A stretch of 52,372 nucleotides of DNA from URNF01 sp045638005 (GTDB lineage Bacteria; Bacillota; Clostridia; Oscillospirales; Acutalibacteraceae), in the NCBI GenBank assembly GCA_045638005.1, contig JAZUAN010000001.1, forward strand, positions 1-52,372. Direction: 5' to 3'. The stretch's first letter is position 1, and every line of letters starts with the position of its first letter. The notes beneath the pieces were generated by a model. It ran no database searches, was not told the DNA's origin, and saw only the letters and a list, made by a program, of their open reading frames with translations. The position numbers were made by a program, and so were the translations under genes. Positions 42,589-51,639 of the stretch are shown in pieces.

Positions 42589-43759
42589 ACTTGTACGCAT
42601 GACCGCTAATAATCTGCGCCGCAAAAAATTGCGCACGTTTTTGACGGTAGCGGGTATCGGTGTAGGCACCTTACTGATCTCGCTGGTCTCTTTTTTAGGA
42701 GATGCCGGTAAGGATGTCATCGGCAATGAACTCAAAAGCATGGGCCTTGACGGTATTTCTGTATCTGCGGATGTGGACGGCGCTTTGCTGGAAGAAACAC
42801 TCACGGCGATTCGTGAGGTGCGGCAGGTGGACGCAGCAATGCCGCTTTCCATACAGTTTCTCGGCGCAGTATCGGGTCGCTATGACGATGAGATCATGGC
42901 GTGCGGTATTGACGCGGGCGCGGATCAAGTAATATCCTTGCAGGAGTTGCATGGGCGTTTGCTGTCCCGCGGGGATATCAGCGGGCAGACCATGGTGTGC
43001 GTGGTGGACGAATCTTTGGCAAAAGCCGCATACGGACGAGAGAATATTGTGGGGAAAATCTTGTCGGTACGGTTTAGCGACAGGGAAGAGAACTTTGAAA
43101 TCGTAGGTGTCTCCAAAGCTGGCAGCAGCGTGCTGCAAAATGTATCAGGCTATATCCCTTCGATGGTGTATTTCCCGTACACGACCCTGCAATTGTTGAC
43201 CGGTGATGATGCTTTTGATCAGATCGCTGTAAAAATCAATGCCGAAAATGATATGGAAGCGGCAAAAGATTCATTACAGCGGCTGCTTGCCAATATCGAC
43301 ACCGTTGATGCAACATATATGTTGGAAAATCTGGCATCCCAACGTGAAAAACTCAACGGACTTATGGATGTTGTAAGCCTTGTGCTGCAGGTTATCAGCG
43401 CGGTATCGTTGCTCGTGGCAGGCATGAGCATTATGACCATTATGCTGGTGTCGGTTCATGAAAGAACAAAGGAGATCGGCATAAAAAAAGCCATCGGCGC
43501 AACGGGTGGACGTATTATGGCGGAATTTATGGCGGAGGCAGTGATGCTGACGCTCGCAGGCAGCATCTGCGGCATCACGCTTGCTGTTCTCGCAGCAGGT
43601 ATAGGCACGGTAATTTCGGGTGTACGCATCGGTGTTTCCGTTTCGACCATACTGGGAATTACCGCCTTTTCGGTTGTTTTGGGCGTTGTTTTCGGTGTGT
43701 ATCCCGCAAAAAAAGCCGCTGCGTTACTTCCGGCAGAGGCGTTGGGGGGGCACAACTAA
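42581..43759 (+). CDS. MacB/FtsX-type ABC transporter permease
   Basis: The 392-residue protein has a first helix near 20-42 (FLTVAGIGVGTLLISLVSFL), a large extracytoplasmic MacB-like domain (about 45-255), and three C-terminal helices from about residue 268, including the FtsX motif with VHERTKEIGIKKAIGA. ATG at 42581 overlaps the adaptor stop. The usual third partner, an ATPase with Walker A, is not in this locus: murA follows after 182 bp with its own promoter. Confidence 0.88.
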   Translation: MLELVRMTANNLRRKKLRTFLTVAGIGVGTLLISLVSFLGDAGKDVIGNELKSMGLDGISVSADVDGALLEETLTAIREVRQVDAAMPLSIQFLGAVSGRYDDEIMACGIDAGADQVISLQELHGRLLSRGDISGQTMVCVVDESLAKAAYGRENIVGKILSVRFSDREENFEIVGVSKAGSSVLQNVSGYIPSMVYFPYTTLQLLTGDDAFDQIAVKINAENDMEAAKDSLQRLLANIDTVDATYMLENLASQREKLNGLMDVVSLVLQVISAVSLLVAGMSIMTIMLVSVHERTKEIGIKKAIGATGGRIMAEFMAEAVMLTLAGSICGITLAVLAAGIGTVISGVRIGVSVSTILGITAFSVVLGVVFGVYPAKKAAALLPAEALGGHN

Positions 43760-43870
43760 TCTAAACCTGTTTTTAAAAGCAAATTTAAGGCGGCTTTGAA
43801 TAGGTTGTGTTCACCTGCACAGCATGGAAAAAATTCCAGAAAATAAAGTTTCTTCTGTGAAAAATTCTGT

Positions 43871-43899
43871 TTGCTTTTTTCTATATGTTGTGTTATACT
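43871..43899 (+). promoter_or_regulatory. Promoter of murA
   Basis: TTGCTT, 17-bp spacer, TATACT; about 42 bp before the start codon. Confidence 0.7.
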
Positions 43900-43941
43900 A
43901 TTACTGTTTGTAGATTATATACTGAAAAAGGAGGTGCGAGG

Positions 43942-45228
43942 ATGGAAAAATTCAGGGTCGTGGGTGGTAATCGCCTGCACGGTGAAGTGGTTATCAGCGG
44001 TGCTAAAAATGCGGCTGTGGCGATTTTACCGGCTGTTGTTTTGGCGGAAGGTGTTTGCCGTGTTGAAAATCTGCCGAACATTAGTGATGTTTCTATGTCT
44101 TTGGAGATCCTGGAAGCGCTCGGCGCAAATGTGCGTCGTATTGATCGTTCTACTGTTGAGATCGACCCGCGTACCATTTCTTCGCACGTTGTTCCTACCG
44201 AGCTTGCTCGCCACATGCGTGCATCGTACTACTTTATCGGTGCGCTGCTCGGTCGTTTCGGTGTTTCTTGCGTGCCGATGCCCGGCGGCTGTAATTTCGG
44301 TGTCCGCCCCATCGACCTGCACTTGAAGGGCTTTGCTGCTCTCGGTGCCGAGGTGACGCAGATGGAGCAGGCGGTTATCGAAGTGTCTGCGGACAAGCTT
44401 ATCGGCAATTCCATCTATCTGGATAAAGTCTCGGTTGGTGCGACCATGAATATCATGCTGGCTGCTGTAAAGGCGAGAGGCACCACCGTTATTGAAAACG
44501 CGGCAAAAGAGCCGCATATCGTTGACCTTGCCAACTTCTTAAACTCGCTGGGCGCAGATGTGCGCGGTGCGGGTACCGATGTGATCAAGATCCGCGGTGT
44601 TGAGCATTTGTATGGCACCACCTACGGTATCATTCCCGATCAGATCGAAGCGGGCACCTATATGGCGGCTGCAGTGGCGACCGGCGGTGACGTGTTGGTA
44701 AAAAATGTCACGCCGAAGCATTTAGAGTCCATTACCGCCAAATTGGAGGAAATGGGTGTTACGGTAGAAGAATATGACGACGCAGTTTATGTTGCCGCTA
44801 ACGGTCGCTTGAAGCATTGTAATGTATCTACCATGCCGCACCCCGGTTTCCCGACCGATATGCAGCCGCAGTTTGGCGCTTTGCTCTCTATTGCGGATGG
44901 CACCAGTATCATCAACGAGGGTGTTTGGGATAACCGTTTTTGGTATGCGGAAGAGCTGCGCCGCATGGGCGCGCAGGTGCAGGTGGACGGCAAGATCGCT
45001 GTGTTCCAGGGTGTGTCGCAACTTAACGCTGCGCCGGTCAAAGCGCTTGATCTGCGTGCGGGTGCCGCGATGATCATTGCGGCTCTTGCGGCGAAGGGTA
45101 CGACCGAGATCGAAAATATCCAGTTTATTCAACGCGGTTATGAAAATATCGTGGAAAAACTGACCGCACTCGGCGCGGATATTTCCGAGATCTATGCACC
45201 TGATGTTTCGGTAAAAAAAGCATTGTAA
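43942..45228 (+). CDS. murA: UDP-N-acetylglucosamine 1-carboxyvinyltransferase
   Basis: First committed step of peptidoglycan synthesis; target of fosfomycin. The 428 residues carry SGAKNAAVAIL near residue 18 (substrate Lys) and the active-site Cys loop MPGGCNFGVRPIDLH near residue 115, where a Cys, not Asp, is seen, so fosfomycin sensitivity would be expected for this copy. ATG at 43942 follows AAGGAGGTG. Firmicutes often have two copies; which this is cannot be told. Confidence 0.97.
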   Translation: MEKFRVVGGNRLHGEVVISGAKNAAVAILPAVVLAEGVCRVENLPNISDVSMSLEILEALGANVRRIDRSTVEIDPRTISSHVVPTELARHMRASYYFIGALLGRFGVSCVPMPGGCNFGVRPIDLHLKGFAALGAEVTQMEQAVIEVSADKLIGNSIYLDKVSVGATMNIMLAAVKARGTTVIENAAKEPHIVDLANFLNSLGADVRGAGTDVIKIRGVEHLYGTTYGIIPDQIEAGTYMAAAVATGGDVLVKNVTPKHLESITAKLEEMGVTVEEYDDAVYVAANGRLKHCNVSTMPHPGFPTDMQPQFGALLSIADGTSIINEGVWDNRFWYAEELRRMGAQVQVDGKIAVFQGVSQLNAAPVKALDLRAGAAMIIAALAAKGTTEIENIQFIQRGYENIVEKLTALGADISEIYAPDVSVKKAL

Positions 45229-45236
45229 TATACTGA

Positions 45237-45264
45237 AAACCGCAGCGTTTGCTGCGGTTTTTTT
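45237..45264 (+). terminator. Intrinsic terminator after murA
   Basis: AAACCGCAGC and GCTGCGGTTT pair around GTTT with seven T following. It ends only 15 bp before the next ATG, so read-through or a promoter inside murA must serve the next genes. Confidence 0.9.
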
Positions 45265-45278
45265 GAGGAGAAAACTTT

Positions 45279-46070
45279 ATGGCAAGATACTGTGCGCTGT
45301 TTAGCGGCAGCAAAGGAAATTGTACATATATCGGTACTGCGGCAGGCGGTATCCTCGTGGATGTCGGTGTTTCTGCAAAGCGGATAAAAGAGGCACTTTG
45401 CGATCGAGATATCTCTCCTGAAAGTATCAAAGGTGTGTTTATCACCCATGAGCACAGCGACCACATCGCGGGATTACGTGTGCTCACTAAGCAATATGGC
45501 TGGACGGTGTACGCTTCAAAAGGTACTTTGTCCGCGCTTACCGAAAACGGCTGTGTCAACCCAAACAGCGATATTGTACCGCTGGACAGAAAATCGGTGG
45601 ATGTGGGGGATATGCAGATATTGCCGTTTCATACCCCACACGATGCCAGAGAGAGCATGGGCTTTTGCATTGAGATGCCGGATGAACGAAAAATTGCAGT
45701 AGCCACCGATATGGGTGTGATGCGGCAGGAGATACAAGCGTTGCTGGCAGGCTGCGATCTTGTACATATCGAATCCAATCACGATATTTCCATGCTCAAA
45801 AACGGCCCCTATCCGTACTATTTAAAAGAACGTATTTTATCCAACGATGGGCATTTATCCAATGCGATGTGTGCTGCTACTGTGTCCGCATTGGCGAAAG
45901 CGGGGGTAACGCGGTTTACCTTAGCGCACCTAAGCGAGCAGAACAATACCCCTGCTCTCGCGTTGTCCACCACCCGCGCAGTACTCGCGCGTGACGGATT
46001 TGAAGAGGGGAGAGAGTACCTTTTAGAGGTGGCTGCTCCCATTTCCGGAAATGCTGTGACCATCTTTTAA
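45279..46070 (+). CDS. walJ: MBL-fold hydrolase, WalJ/YycJ type
   Basis: The 263 residues have SGSKGNCTYI near the start and the metallo-beta-lactamase motif THEHSDHIAG at about residue 52. The family is a double-strand DNA 5'-3' exonuclease by homology, next to walKR in Bacillus, with a role in coordinating cell division. Here walRK is absent but rlmH follows 14 bp downstream, as in Bacillus (yycJ near yydA). The ribosome site is GAGGAG. Confidence 0.88.
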   Translation: MARYCALFSGSKGNCTYIGTAAGGILVDVGVSAKRIKEALCDRDISPESIKGVFITHEHSDHIAGLRVLTKQYGWTVYASKGTLSALTENGCVNPNSDIVPLDRKSVDVGDMQILPFHTPHDARESMGFCIEMPDERKIAVATDMGVMRQEIQALLAGCDLVHIESNHDISMLKNGPYPYYLKERILSNDGHLSNAMCAATVSALAKAGVTRFTLAHLSEQNNTPALALSTTRAVLARDGFEEGREYLLEVAAPISGNAVTIF

Positions 46071-46084
46071 AGGAGGGATAAACC

Positions 46085-46567
46085 ATGCTGCGCGTTACGT
46101 TACTTTGTATCGGTAATCTGAAAGAACGCTATTGGCGGGACGCTTGTGCGGAATACGAAAAACGTCTCAGTGCCTTTTGCAAGTTGTCTATTATAGAACT
46201 GCCGGAAGAACGCTTGCCGGAAAATCCTTCCGCTGCGCAAATTGCGCAAGCTTTGGACGCAGAGGGGAAACGTATTCTTTCAAAAATCCCGCAGGGCGCG
46301 GCGTTGGCGGCGCTTTGCATCGAAGGAAAGGAAATGTCCTCTCCTGCGCTGGCGACTACCTTCGATAAATATGCAAATGACGGCAAAAGCGATATTGTAC
46401 TGATTATCGGCGGTTCACACGGACTGGCGGATATTGTTAAAGAAAAAGCAACCTTGCGTCTTTCTATGTCGCCTATGACCTTTCCGCATCAGTTGGCAAG
46501 GGTTATGTTGCTTGAACAAATCTACCGCGCGTTTCAGATATCGAGCGGCGGAAAATACCATAAATAA
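46085..46567 (+). CDS. rlmH: 23S rRNA (pseudouridine-1915-N3) methyltransferase RlmH
   Basis: SPOUT methyltransferase acting on the assembled ribosome. The 160 residues include IIGGSHGL (SAM knot) near residue 102 and the C-terminal MTFPHQLARVMLLEQIYRA, ending GGKYHK. The family end is usually GEPYHK; the Gly and the Tyr-His-Lys are kept. ATG follows AAGGAGG. Confidence 0.95.
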   Translation: MLRVTLLCIGNLKERYWRDACAEYEKRLSAFCKLSIIELPEERLPENPSAAQIAQALDAEGKRILSKIPQGAALAALCIEGKEMSSPALATTFDKYANDGKSDIVLIIGGSHGLADIVKEKATLRLSMSPMTFPHQLARVMLLEQIYRAFQISSGGKYHK

Positions 46568-46615
46568 AAATTAGCGGTATCCACACTTGGTGTTTGCGAT
46601 ACTGCTGATTTTTTT
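46566..46615 (+). terminator. Terminator after rlmH
   Basis: TTAGCGGTATC and GATACTGCTGA pair (two G-U pairs) with a 16-nt loop and seven T. It starts at the rlmH stop. Confidence 0.75.
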
Positions 46616-46624
46616 ATATTGTCG

Positions 46625-46654
46625 GCATATTCGTCCATCTTAGCTCATACACAT
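46625..46654 (+). promoter_or_regulatory. Sigma-E-like promoter of spoIVA
   Basis: GCATATT (46625) matches the sigma-E -35 consensus KMATATT, and CATACACAT (46646) is close to the -10 consensus CATACAnT, with a 14-bp spacer. spoIVA is a sigma-E gene in Bacillus. Start of transcription would be near 46661, 30 bp before the ATG. Confidence 0.7.
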
Positions 46655-46690
46655 ATAGCAACGATAGTGTGAGCATGGGAGGAAAAGAGT

Positions 46691-48172
46691 ATGGCCACAG
46701 GTTTAGATATTTATAAGGATATTGCCACACGCACGGGCGGAGATATTTATATTGGTGTGGTAGGTCCCGTGAGAACGGGAAAATCTACCTTTATCAAACG
46801 ATTTATGGATACGCTGGTGCTGCCGAATATGGAAAATGAATATCAGCGTACCCGCGCAAATGATGAATTGCCGCAATCTGCGGGCGGTCGCACCATTATG
46901 ACCACCGAGCCTAAATTTATTCCGGAGCAAGGTGCGCATATCCGTATAGGGGACAGCGCAGGTATGAACGTGCGGCTTATCGACTGTGTCGGATACATTG
47001 TACCGTCCTCTTTGGGTTACATAGAGAACGAACAGCCGCGTATGGTCAAAACACCGTGGTTTGATGAGGAGATTCCCTTTAATATGGCGGCGGAAATGGG
47101 AACGCAAAAGGTGATTTCTGAGCATTCTACCATCGGTCTGGTGGTCACCACCGACGGCAGTATCACAGACATTCCCCGTGCGGAATATGCCGAAGCAGAA
47201 GCGCGTGTGATCATGGAATTGCAGGCGATCGACAAACCGTTTGTGGTGTTGCTCAATTCCTTACATCCTGATGCGCCCGAAACGACGGCGCTTGCGGCGG
47301 AAATGCGGGAACGGTATGGTGCCCCCATTTTGGCGGTCAACTGTCAGGAAATGCAAGAACCTGAAATTAGGGATATCCTGCGGGAGATTTTGTTCGCGTT
47401 TCCGGTGGCGGATATCGGCGTTATACTACCCAAATGGTTACTCACCCTTGATAAAGAACATCCCATCCGCCGTGCGGTGTTTGACAGTGTTAAGCAAGCG
47501 GCTATGCCGATTGAGAAGATCAGTGAGGTGCGATCGCTGGAAAGCGCTGTACGAGACTGCGAATATGTTGATACTGCGCAGGTTTCTGCCGTGGAACTGG
47601 GTAACGGCAGCGCACAACTTACCGTCACAGTAGATCCCAAACTGTTTTATCAGATATTGGGCGAGCATACCGGCATCACCTTACGGGATGAGGGCGAATT
47701 GATGGCGCAGATGCTGCAAATGGCTGAAACCTGCAAAAAGTATGAGCGCATCCGCGGTGCAATCGAAGAAGCGGAGGCAACCGGCTACGGTATCGTGATG
47801 CCGGATGTGGAAGAAATGACGCTCGAAGAGCCGGAGATCATCAAGCAAAGCGGCAGATACGGTGTGCGGCTATCCGCCGCTGCACCCTCGCTGCATTTGC
47901 TGCGCGCGGATATCCACACAGAAGTGTCACCTATCGTCGGTAGCGAAAAGCAGTCGGAAGAACTGGTGGCATATCTGCTCAAAGAATTCGAAGAAAACCC
48001 CGGCAAGATATGGGAGTCGAATATATTCGGCACCTCTCTTTACGGTCTCGTCAACGAGGGCTTGCACAGTAAACTGCACCACATGCCTACCGAAGCGCGT
48101 CTTAAAATCAAGGAAACAGTGGAACGCGTCATTAATGAAGGGTGTAATGGTTTGATTTGTATCATTGTATAA
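46691..48172 (+). CDS. spoIVA: Stage IV sporulation protein A (spore-coat ATPase)
   Basis: Polymerises with ATP on the forespore to form the base of the spore coat; SpoVM anchors it. The 493 residues fit the family. The P-loop GPVRTGKST is near residue 25-33, a DCVGY switch motif is near residue 97, and the C-terminus ends in the conserved hydrophobic NGLICIIV. ATG follows GGGAGGAAAAG. It lies in a small sporulation cluster with a SpoIVFB-like protease. Confidence 0.97.
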   Translation: MATGLDIYKDIATRTGGDIYIGVVGPVRTGKSTFIKRFMDTLVLPNMENEYQRTRANDELPQSAGGRTIMTTEPKFIPEQGAHIRIGDSAGMNVRLIDCVGYIVPSSLGYIENEQPRMVKTPWFDEEIPFNMAAEMGTQKVISEHSTIGLVVTTDGSITDIPRAEYAEAEARVIMELQAIDKPFVVLLNSLHPDAPETTALAAEMRERYGAPILAVNCQEMQEPEIRDILREILFAFPVADIGVILPKWLLTLDKEHPIRRAVFDSVKQAAMPIEKISEVRSLESAVRDCEYVDTAQVSAVELGNGSAQLTVTVDPKLFYQILGEHTGITLRDEGELMAQMLQMAETCKKYERIRGAIEEAEATGYGIVMPDVEEMTLEEPEIIKQSGRYGVRLSAAAPSLHLLRADIHTEVSPIVGSEKQSEELVAYLLKEFEENPGKIWESNIFGTSLYGLVNEGLHSKLHHMPTEARLKIKETVERVINEGCNGLICIIV

Positions 48173-48190
48173 CAAATGGGGGATCGGAAT

Positions 48191-48547
48191 ATGCCTGTGT
48201 TTGAACAAGCAGAGGATATCGAAAAAAAGAGAAAGAAACCTGGCACCGCTCGGGTTGTTTTGGTGCAATGTGTTTGTTGTGCGGTGCTGATTTTGTTCTT
48301 TTGGCTGTTTGAAGTGCTTGGCGGAAACGCATACATGCAACTGAAAACCGCCTTCATGAACGCGCTGCAAAACAACGCGCTGTTGGCAACAGTCGCACAG
48401 TTGTTTGAGAATACCGTGCCGGATGAGAGCTATGAACTGACAGACGGCACCACCGTGAGCGGCACGACCACTGCCGGTACGACAGTAACTACCGTCACCA
48501 CGTTGACGACCGCCGCTGTGACTGCGACGACCGATGGCGCGGGATGA
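48191..48547 (+). CDS. Small membrane protein with Thr-rich tail, unknown
   Basis: The 118-residue protein has a basic cytoplasmic start (EKKRKKPGTAR), one membrane helix at about residues 24-44 (VLVQCVCCAVLILFFWLF), a 35-residue middle and a Thr-rich tail (repeats of TTVTT and TTAAV). ATG at 48191 is chosen over 48176 because GGGGGATC precedes it. It overlaps the SpoIVFB-like gene by 14 bp and follows spoIVA closely. The slot corresponds to SpoIVFA in other spore formers, but no LytM domain is seen. Function not known. Confidence 0.7.
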   Translation: MPVFEQAEDIEKKRKKPGTARVVLVQCVCCAVLILFFWLFEVLGGNAYMQLKTAFMNALQNNALLATVAQLFENTVPDESYELTDGTTVSGTTTAGTTVTTVTTLTTAAVTATTDGAG

Positions 48548-49115
48548 GCATATTTCTGTGCAGATAAGTCCGCTGTTTTTCGCCTTGTTGGCAACGTTGC
48601 TGATCTATGAACAAAAGGGACTTGCCGCCGGATGTCTGGCGGCTTCCCTTTTGCATGAATGCGGACATTTGCTCGTGATGTTTTGGCGAAAATCCCCGCC
48701 GCGCAGTATCGTAATAGGCGCCTTTGGCATGCGTATCGAGCGTGAGGGGTCTTTACGGCTTTCGTTTTTGGATGATTTGCTGATTGCGGCGGGCGGACCG
48801 CTGATGAATATACTGTGTTGCTGCTTGTTTCTCTTTTTCGGAAAACAACCTGCCGCCGCTATCCATCTGCTCATCGCCTGTCTTAATTTGCTGCCCATTG
48901 AAGCGCTGGATGGCGGGGAAATACTGCTTTGTATTCTGTACCGTCATCTGCCGCGTGATAAGGCGAGGAAATGGGTGCTTTTCTGTTCGCTTTTAACCAT
49001 ATTTCCACTCGGTGTTGTCGGCTTTTTCGTGCTGATGCAAAGCGGTTACAACGTTTCGTTGTTGGTTGTGGACATCTATTTGATCCTTTTATTGATTTTT
49101 AAACGAAAAGATTGA
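48534..49115 (+). CDS. spoIVFB: SpoIVFB-like intramembrane M50 metalloprotease
   Basis: In Bacillus SpoIVFB cleaves pro-sigma-K in the mother cell. The 193 residues have the zinc motif HECGH near residue 41, AAGGPLMNI, and NLLPIEALDGGEIL with the third ligand near residue 125; five to six hydrophobic helices are visible. It is shorter than Bacillus SpoIVFB (about 288) because the C-terminal CBS domain is missing. Position before the TIGR03960 radical SAM gene is the usual one in Clostridia. ATG is inside the previous gene. Confidence 0.75.
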   Translation: MARDEHISVQISPLFFALLATLLIYEQKGLAAGCLAASLLHECGHLLVMFWRKSPPRSIVIGAFGMRIEREGSLRLSFLDDLLIAAGGPLMNILCCCLFLFFGKQPAAAIHLLIACLNLLPIEALDGGEILLCILYRHLPRDKARKWVLFCSLLTIFPLGVVGFFVLMQSGYNVSLLVVDIYLILLLIFKRKD

Positions 49116-49163
49116 AAAAGAGTGATGAATATGCTATAATACCTCTTTGAAAAAGGAGGTATT
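49112..49163 (+). promoter_or_regulatory. Promoter nested in a terminator-like hairpin before the radical SAM gene
   Basis: TTGAAA at 49112, 17-bp spacer, TATAAT at 49135. AATACCTCTTT (49138-49148) pairs with AAAGGAGGTATT (49152-49163, one bulge) and is followed by four more T, just before the ATG at 49168. The right arm is the ribosome site GGAGG. A transcript starting near 49147 lacks most of the left arm, so only read-through mRNA would form the hairpin. Confidence 0.7.
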
Positions 49164-49167
49164 TTTT

Positions 49168-51021
49168 ATGCCGCTTGATATTGAAAAAATTCTGCCTTTG
49201 GTACAAAAGCCGGCCCGTTACAGCGGCGGCGAACTCGGCAGTGTGATGAAGAATAAAGAGGATGCGTTCATCCGCTTTGCGTTTTGTTTCCCTGATCTTT
49301 ACGAGGTGGGTATGTCCCATCTCGGTATGAAGATTTTGTATGGGCTGTATAATACCCAACCCGATACTTGGTGCGAGCGCGTGTTTGCGCCTGATTTGGA
49401 TATGGAACGTGAGATGAAAGCAAACGATATTCCGTTGTTTGCGCTGGAAAGCCGCGATCCTATCAAAGAATTTGACTTTGTCGGTTTTACATTGCAGTAC
49501 GAGATGTGCTTTACCACCACTCTGCACATGCTCGAACTGGCAGGGATACCGTTGCTCAGCCGCGACCGCGACGAGCAATATCCGCTTGTGATCGCAGGCG
49601 GTCCTTGCACCTGCAATCCCGAGCCGCTTGCTGACTTTTTTGATATTTTTATTCTCGGTGAGGGAGAAGAGGTCAATTTGGAACTCAATGACCTTTACCG
49701 CGAGCACAAGAAAAAAGGATACAACAAAAAAGCGTTTTTGCTGGATGCCGCCAAAATCGAAGGCGTGTACGTTCCTGCGTTTTATGACGTCACCTATTTT
49801 GAGGACGGTAGGGTGCAGGCGATTACCCCCAACGAGGACGTGCCTGCCACCGTCCGCAAGCGTATTGTCAAAGACCTCGATTCGATGTATTACCCCGACA
49901 ATTTTGTGGTGCCGTTCACTGAGATCGTACACGATCGTGCGTCTGCCGAAATTTTTCGTGGCTGTATCCGTGGTTGCCGTTTCTGTCAGGCGGGTTTTAT
50001 CTACCGTCCCGTGCGCGAAAAGAGCGTGGATACCATTGATAAACAAAGTCACGCTTTGTGTCAAAATACCGGTTATGAAGAATTCTCTCTTGCATCGCTG
50101 TCTACCAGTGATTATACGCAGCTGGAAGCGCTGTTACCCCGTTTGCTCGAATGGGCGGAAAAGGAGCAGGTCAATATCTCTCTGCCTTCTTTGCGCGTGG
50201 ACGGTTTCTCGGAGGAACTGGCGAAACGCCTCAATGTCCTGCGCCGCAGCGGCTTAACCTTTGCGCCTGAAGCGGGTACCCAGCGTCTGCGTGATGCGAT
50301 CAATAAAAATTTGTCCGAACAGGAAATTTTGGAAACCGCGCGCCGCGCGTTCTCAGGCGGATGGACGCAGGTGAAACTCTACTTTATGAACGGTCTGCCC
50401 ACCGAGACTACAGAGGATATCGAAGGCATCGCTTCGCTCGGTCAAAAGGTGGTCAATGTGTACTATAACACCCCTGACCGCACCAAGGGTAAGGGTGTAA
50501 CCGTCTCTATCAGCGTTTCCTGCTTTGTGCCCAAACCTTTCACGCCTTTCCAGTGGGAGCCGCAGGACACGATGGAACAGTTGGAGCAAAAACAGCGTCA
50601 TCTGTTAGAATCCCTTACCACCCGCAAAATTTCGCTCAGTTGGCACGATGCGAAAACCAGCTTCACTGAAGCCGTCTTCGCGCGCGGCGACCGTCGCTTG
50701 GGCGCGGCGCTTCTGGAAGCCAATCGTCGCGGCTTCAACCTCGATGCATGGGACGAGCATTTTGATTTTGATGCGTGGATGGACGTGTTCAAAACGGTGG
50801 GTCTGGACCCTGCGTTTTATGCCAGCCGCCGCCGCGAATATACGGAGGTTTTCCCGTGGGATCACCTGGATTACGGTGTGAGCAAAGCGTTCTTACAGCG
50901 TGAAAATGAAAAGGCGCATGAAAGTGCCACCACCCCCAACTGCCGCGAAAAGTGCAGCGGTTGCGGTGCAACTTGTTTCAAAGGAGGGATCTGTGTTGAA
51001 AACCGTCAGAATGATGTTTGA
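49168..51021 (+). CDS. TIGR03960 family B12-binding/radical SAM protein
   Basis: The 617-residue protein has an N-terminal B12-binding-like fold (about 20-180, including LPDLYEVG-type FPDLYEVGMSHLG) and a radical SAM domain with CIRGCRFCQ near residue 273. The Cys-rich C-terminus (CSGCGATC) is characteristic. The gene pair with DUF2344 occurs in many Clostridia upstream of rng-rplU-rpmA. Biochemical role not established; RNA or ribosome modification has been suggested from context. AAGGAGG precedes the ATG. Confidence 0.9.
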   Translation: MPLDIEKILPLVQKPARYSGGELGSVMKNKEDAFIRFAFCFPDLYEVGMSHLGMKILYGLYNTQPDTWCERVFAPDLDMEREMKANDIPLFALESRDPIKEFDFVGFTLQYEMCFTTTLHMLELAGIPLLSRDRDEQYPLVIAGGPCTCNPEPLADFFDIFILGEGEEVNLELNDLYREHKKKGYNKKAFLLDAAKIEGVYVPAFYDVTYFEDGRVQAITPNEDVPATVRKRIVKDLDSMYYPDNFVVPFTEIVHDRASAEIFRGCIRGCRFCQAGFIYRPVREKSVDTIDKQSHALCQNTGYEEFSLASLSTSDYTQLEALLPRLLEWAEKEQVNISLPSLRVDGFSEELAKRLNVLRRSGLTFAPEAGTQRLRDAINKNLSEQEILETARRAFSGGWTQVKLYFMNGLPTETTEDIEGIASLGQKVVNVYYNTPDRTKGKGVTVSISVSCFVPKPFTPFQWEPQDTMEQLEQKQRHLLESLTTRKISLSWHDAKTSFTEAVFARGDRRLGAALLEANRRGFNLDAWDEHFDFDAWMDVFKTVGLDPAFYASRRREYTEVFPWDHLDYGVSKAFLQRENEKAHESATTPNCREKCSGCGATCFKGGICVENRQNDV

Positions 51022-51634
51022 GAAGCAGGGACGGGCAAAGTACATTTCCCATCTGGATCTCAACCGCACCATGATTCGCGCGGTGCGCAGAGCAGGTATC
51101 CCGATTTGGTACACCGAGGGCTTTAACCGCCATCCGTATATCACCTTTGCCGCACCATTGTCCTTAGGCTTTGAGAGTGTTGCGGAATTGATGGAACTCA
51201 AACTCACCGAGGACATGCCTTTTGACGAGGTCACCGATCGCATGAATGCGGCGATGCCGGAAGGGTTGCGCGTGGTGGAAACGTTTGAAGCGGTCAAAAA
51301 GGTGCGCGAGCTGAACAGCGCCGAATATATAATCATACTGGATGTTGCCGCTGAAATGGTTACAGCACTTCTTGCGCAACCTGAAATCTTGGTGGAGAAG
51401 AGAACCAAGAAAAAGGAAATGAAAACCATCGACATCCGTCCTGCGTTTGCGGATGCTGTCGTAACGCCGACCGAAAATGGCTGTGAACTCAAGGTGACCT
51501 TGCCTTGCAACAGTGAAAACACGGTCAACCCGACCTTGTTTGTTACAGCACTTGAAAAGCAGATGGGTACCCTTCCCACAGCACAGGTGAAGCGCCTTTG
51601 TTTGTTCGATAAAGAAGGCAATCCGTTTAGATAA
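50996..51634 (+). CDS. TIGR03936/DUF2344 family protein
   Basis: The 212-residue protein begins KTVRMMFEKQGRAKYISHLD, the signature of the family, with FNRHPYITFAAPLSLG near residue 45. The start is TTG at 50996, 7 bp after AAAGGAGGG; a GTG directly before it is also possible. It overlaps the radical SAM gene by 26 bp and is fused to it in some species, so the two act together. Exact reaction unknown. Confidence 0.88.
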   Translation: MKTVRMMFEKQGRAKYISHLDLNRTMIRAVRRAGIPIWYTEGFNRHPYITFAAPLSLGFESVAELMELKLTEDMPFDEVTDRMNAAMPEGLRVVETFEAVKKVRELNSAEYIIILDVAAEMVTALLAQPEILVEKRTKKKEMKTIDIRPAFADAVVTPTENGCELKVTLPCNSENTVNPTLFVTALEKQMGTLPTAQVKRLCLFDKEGNPFR

Positions 51635-51639
51635 CATAG

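Noticed and set aside
49099..50064. 321-codon minus-strand frame opposite the radical SAM gene
   Set aside because: Antisense to the well-supported radical SAM protein and runs through its promoter and ribosome site.
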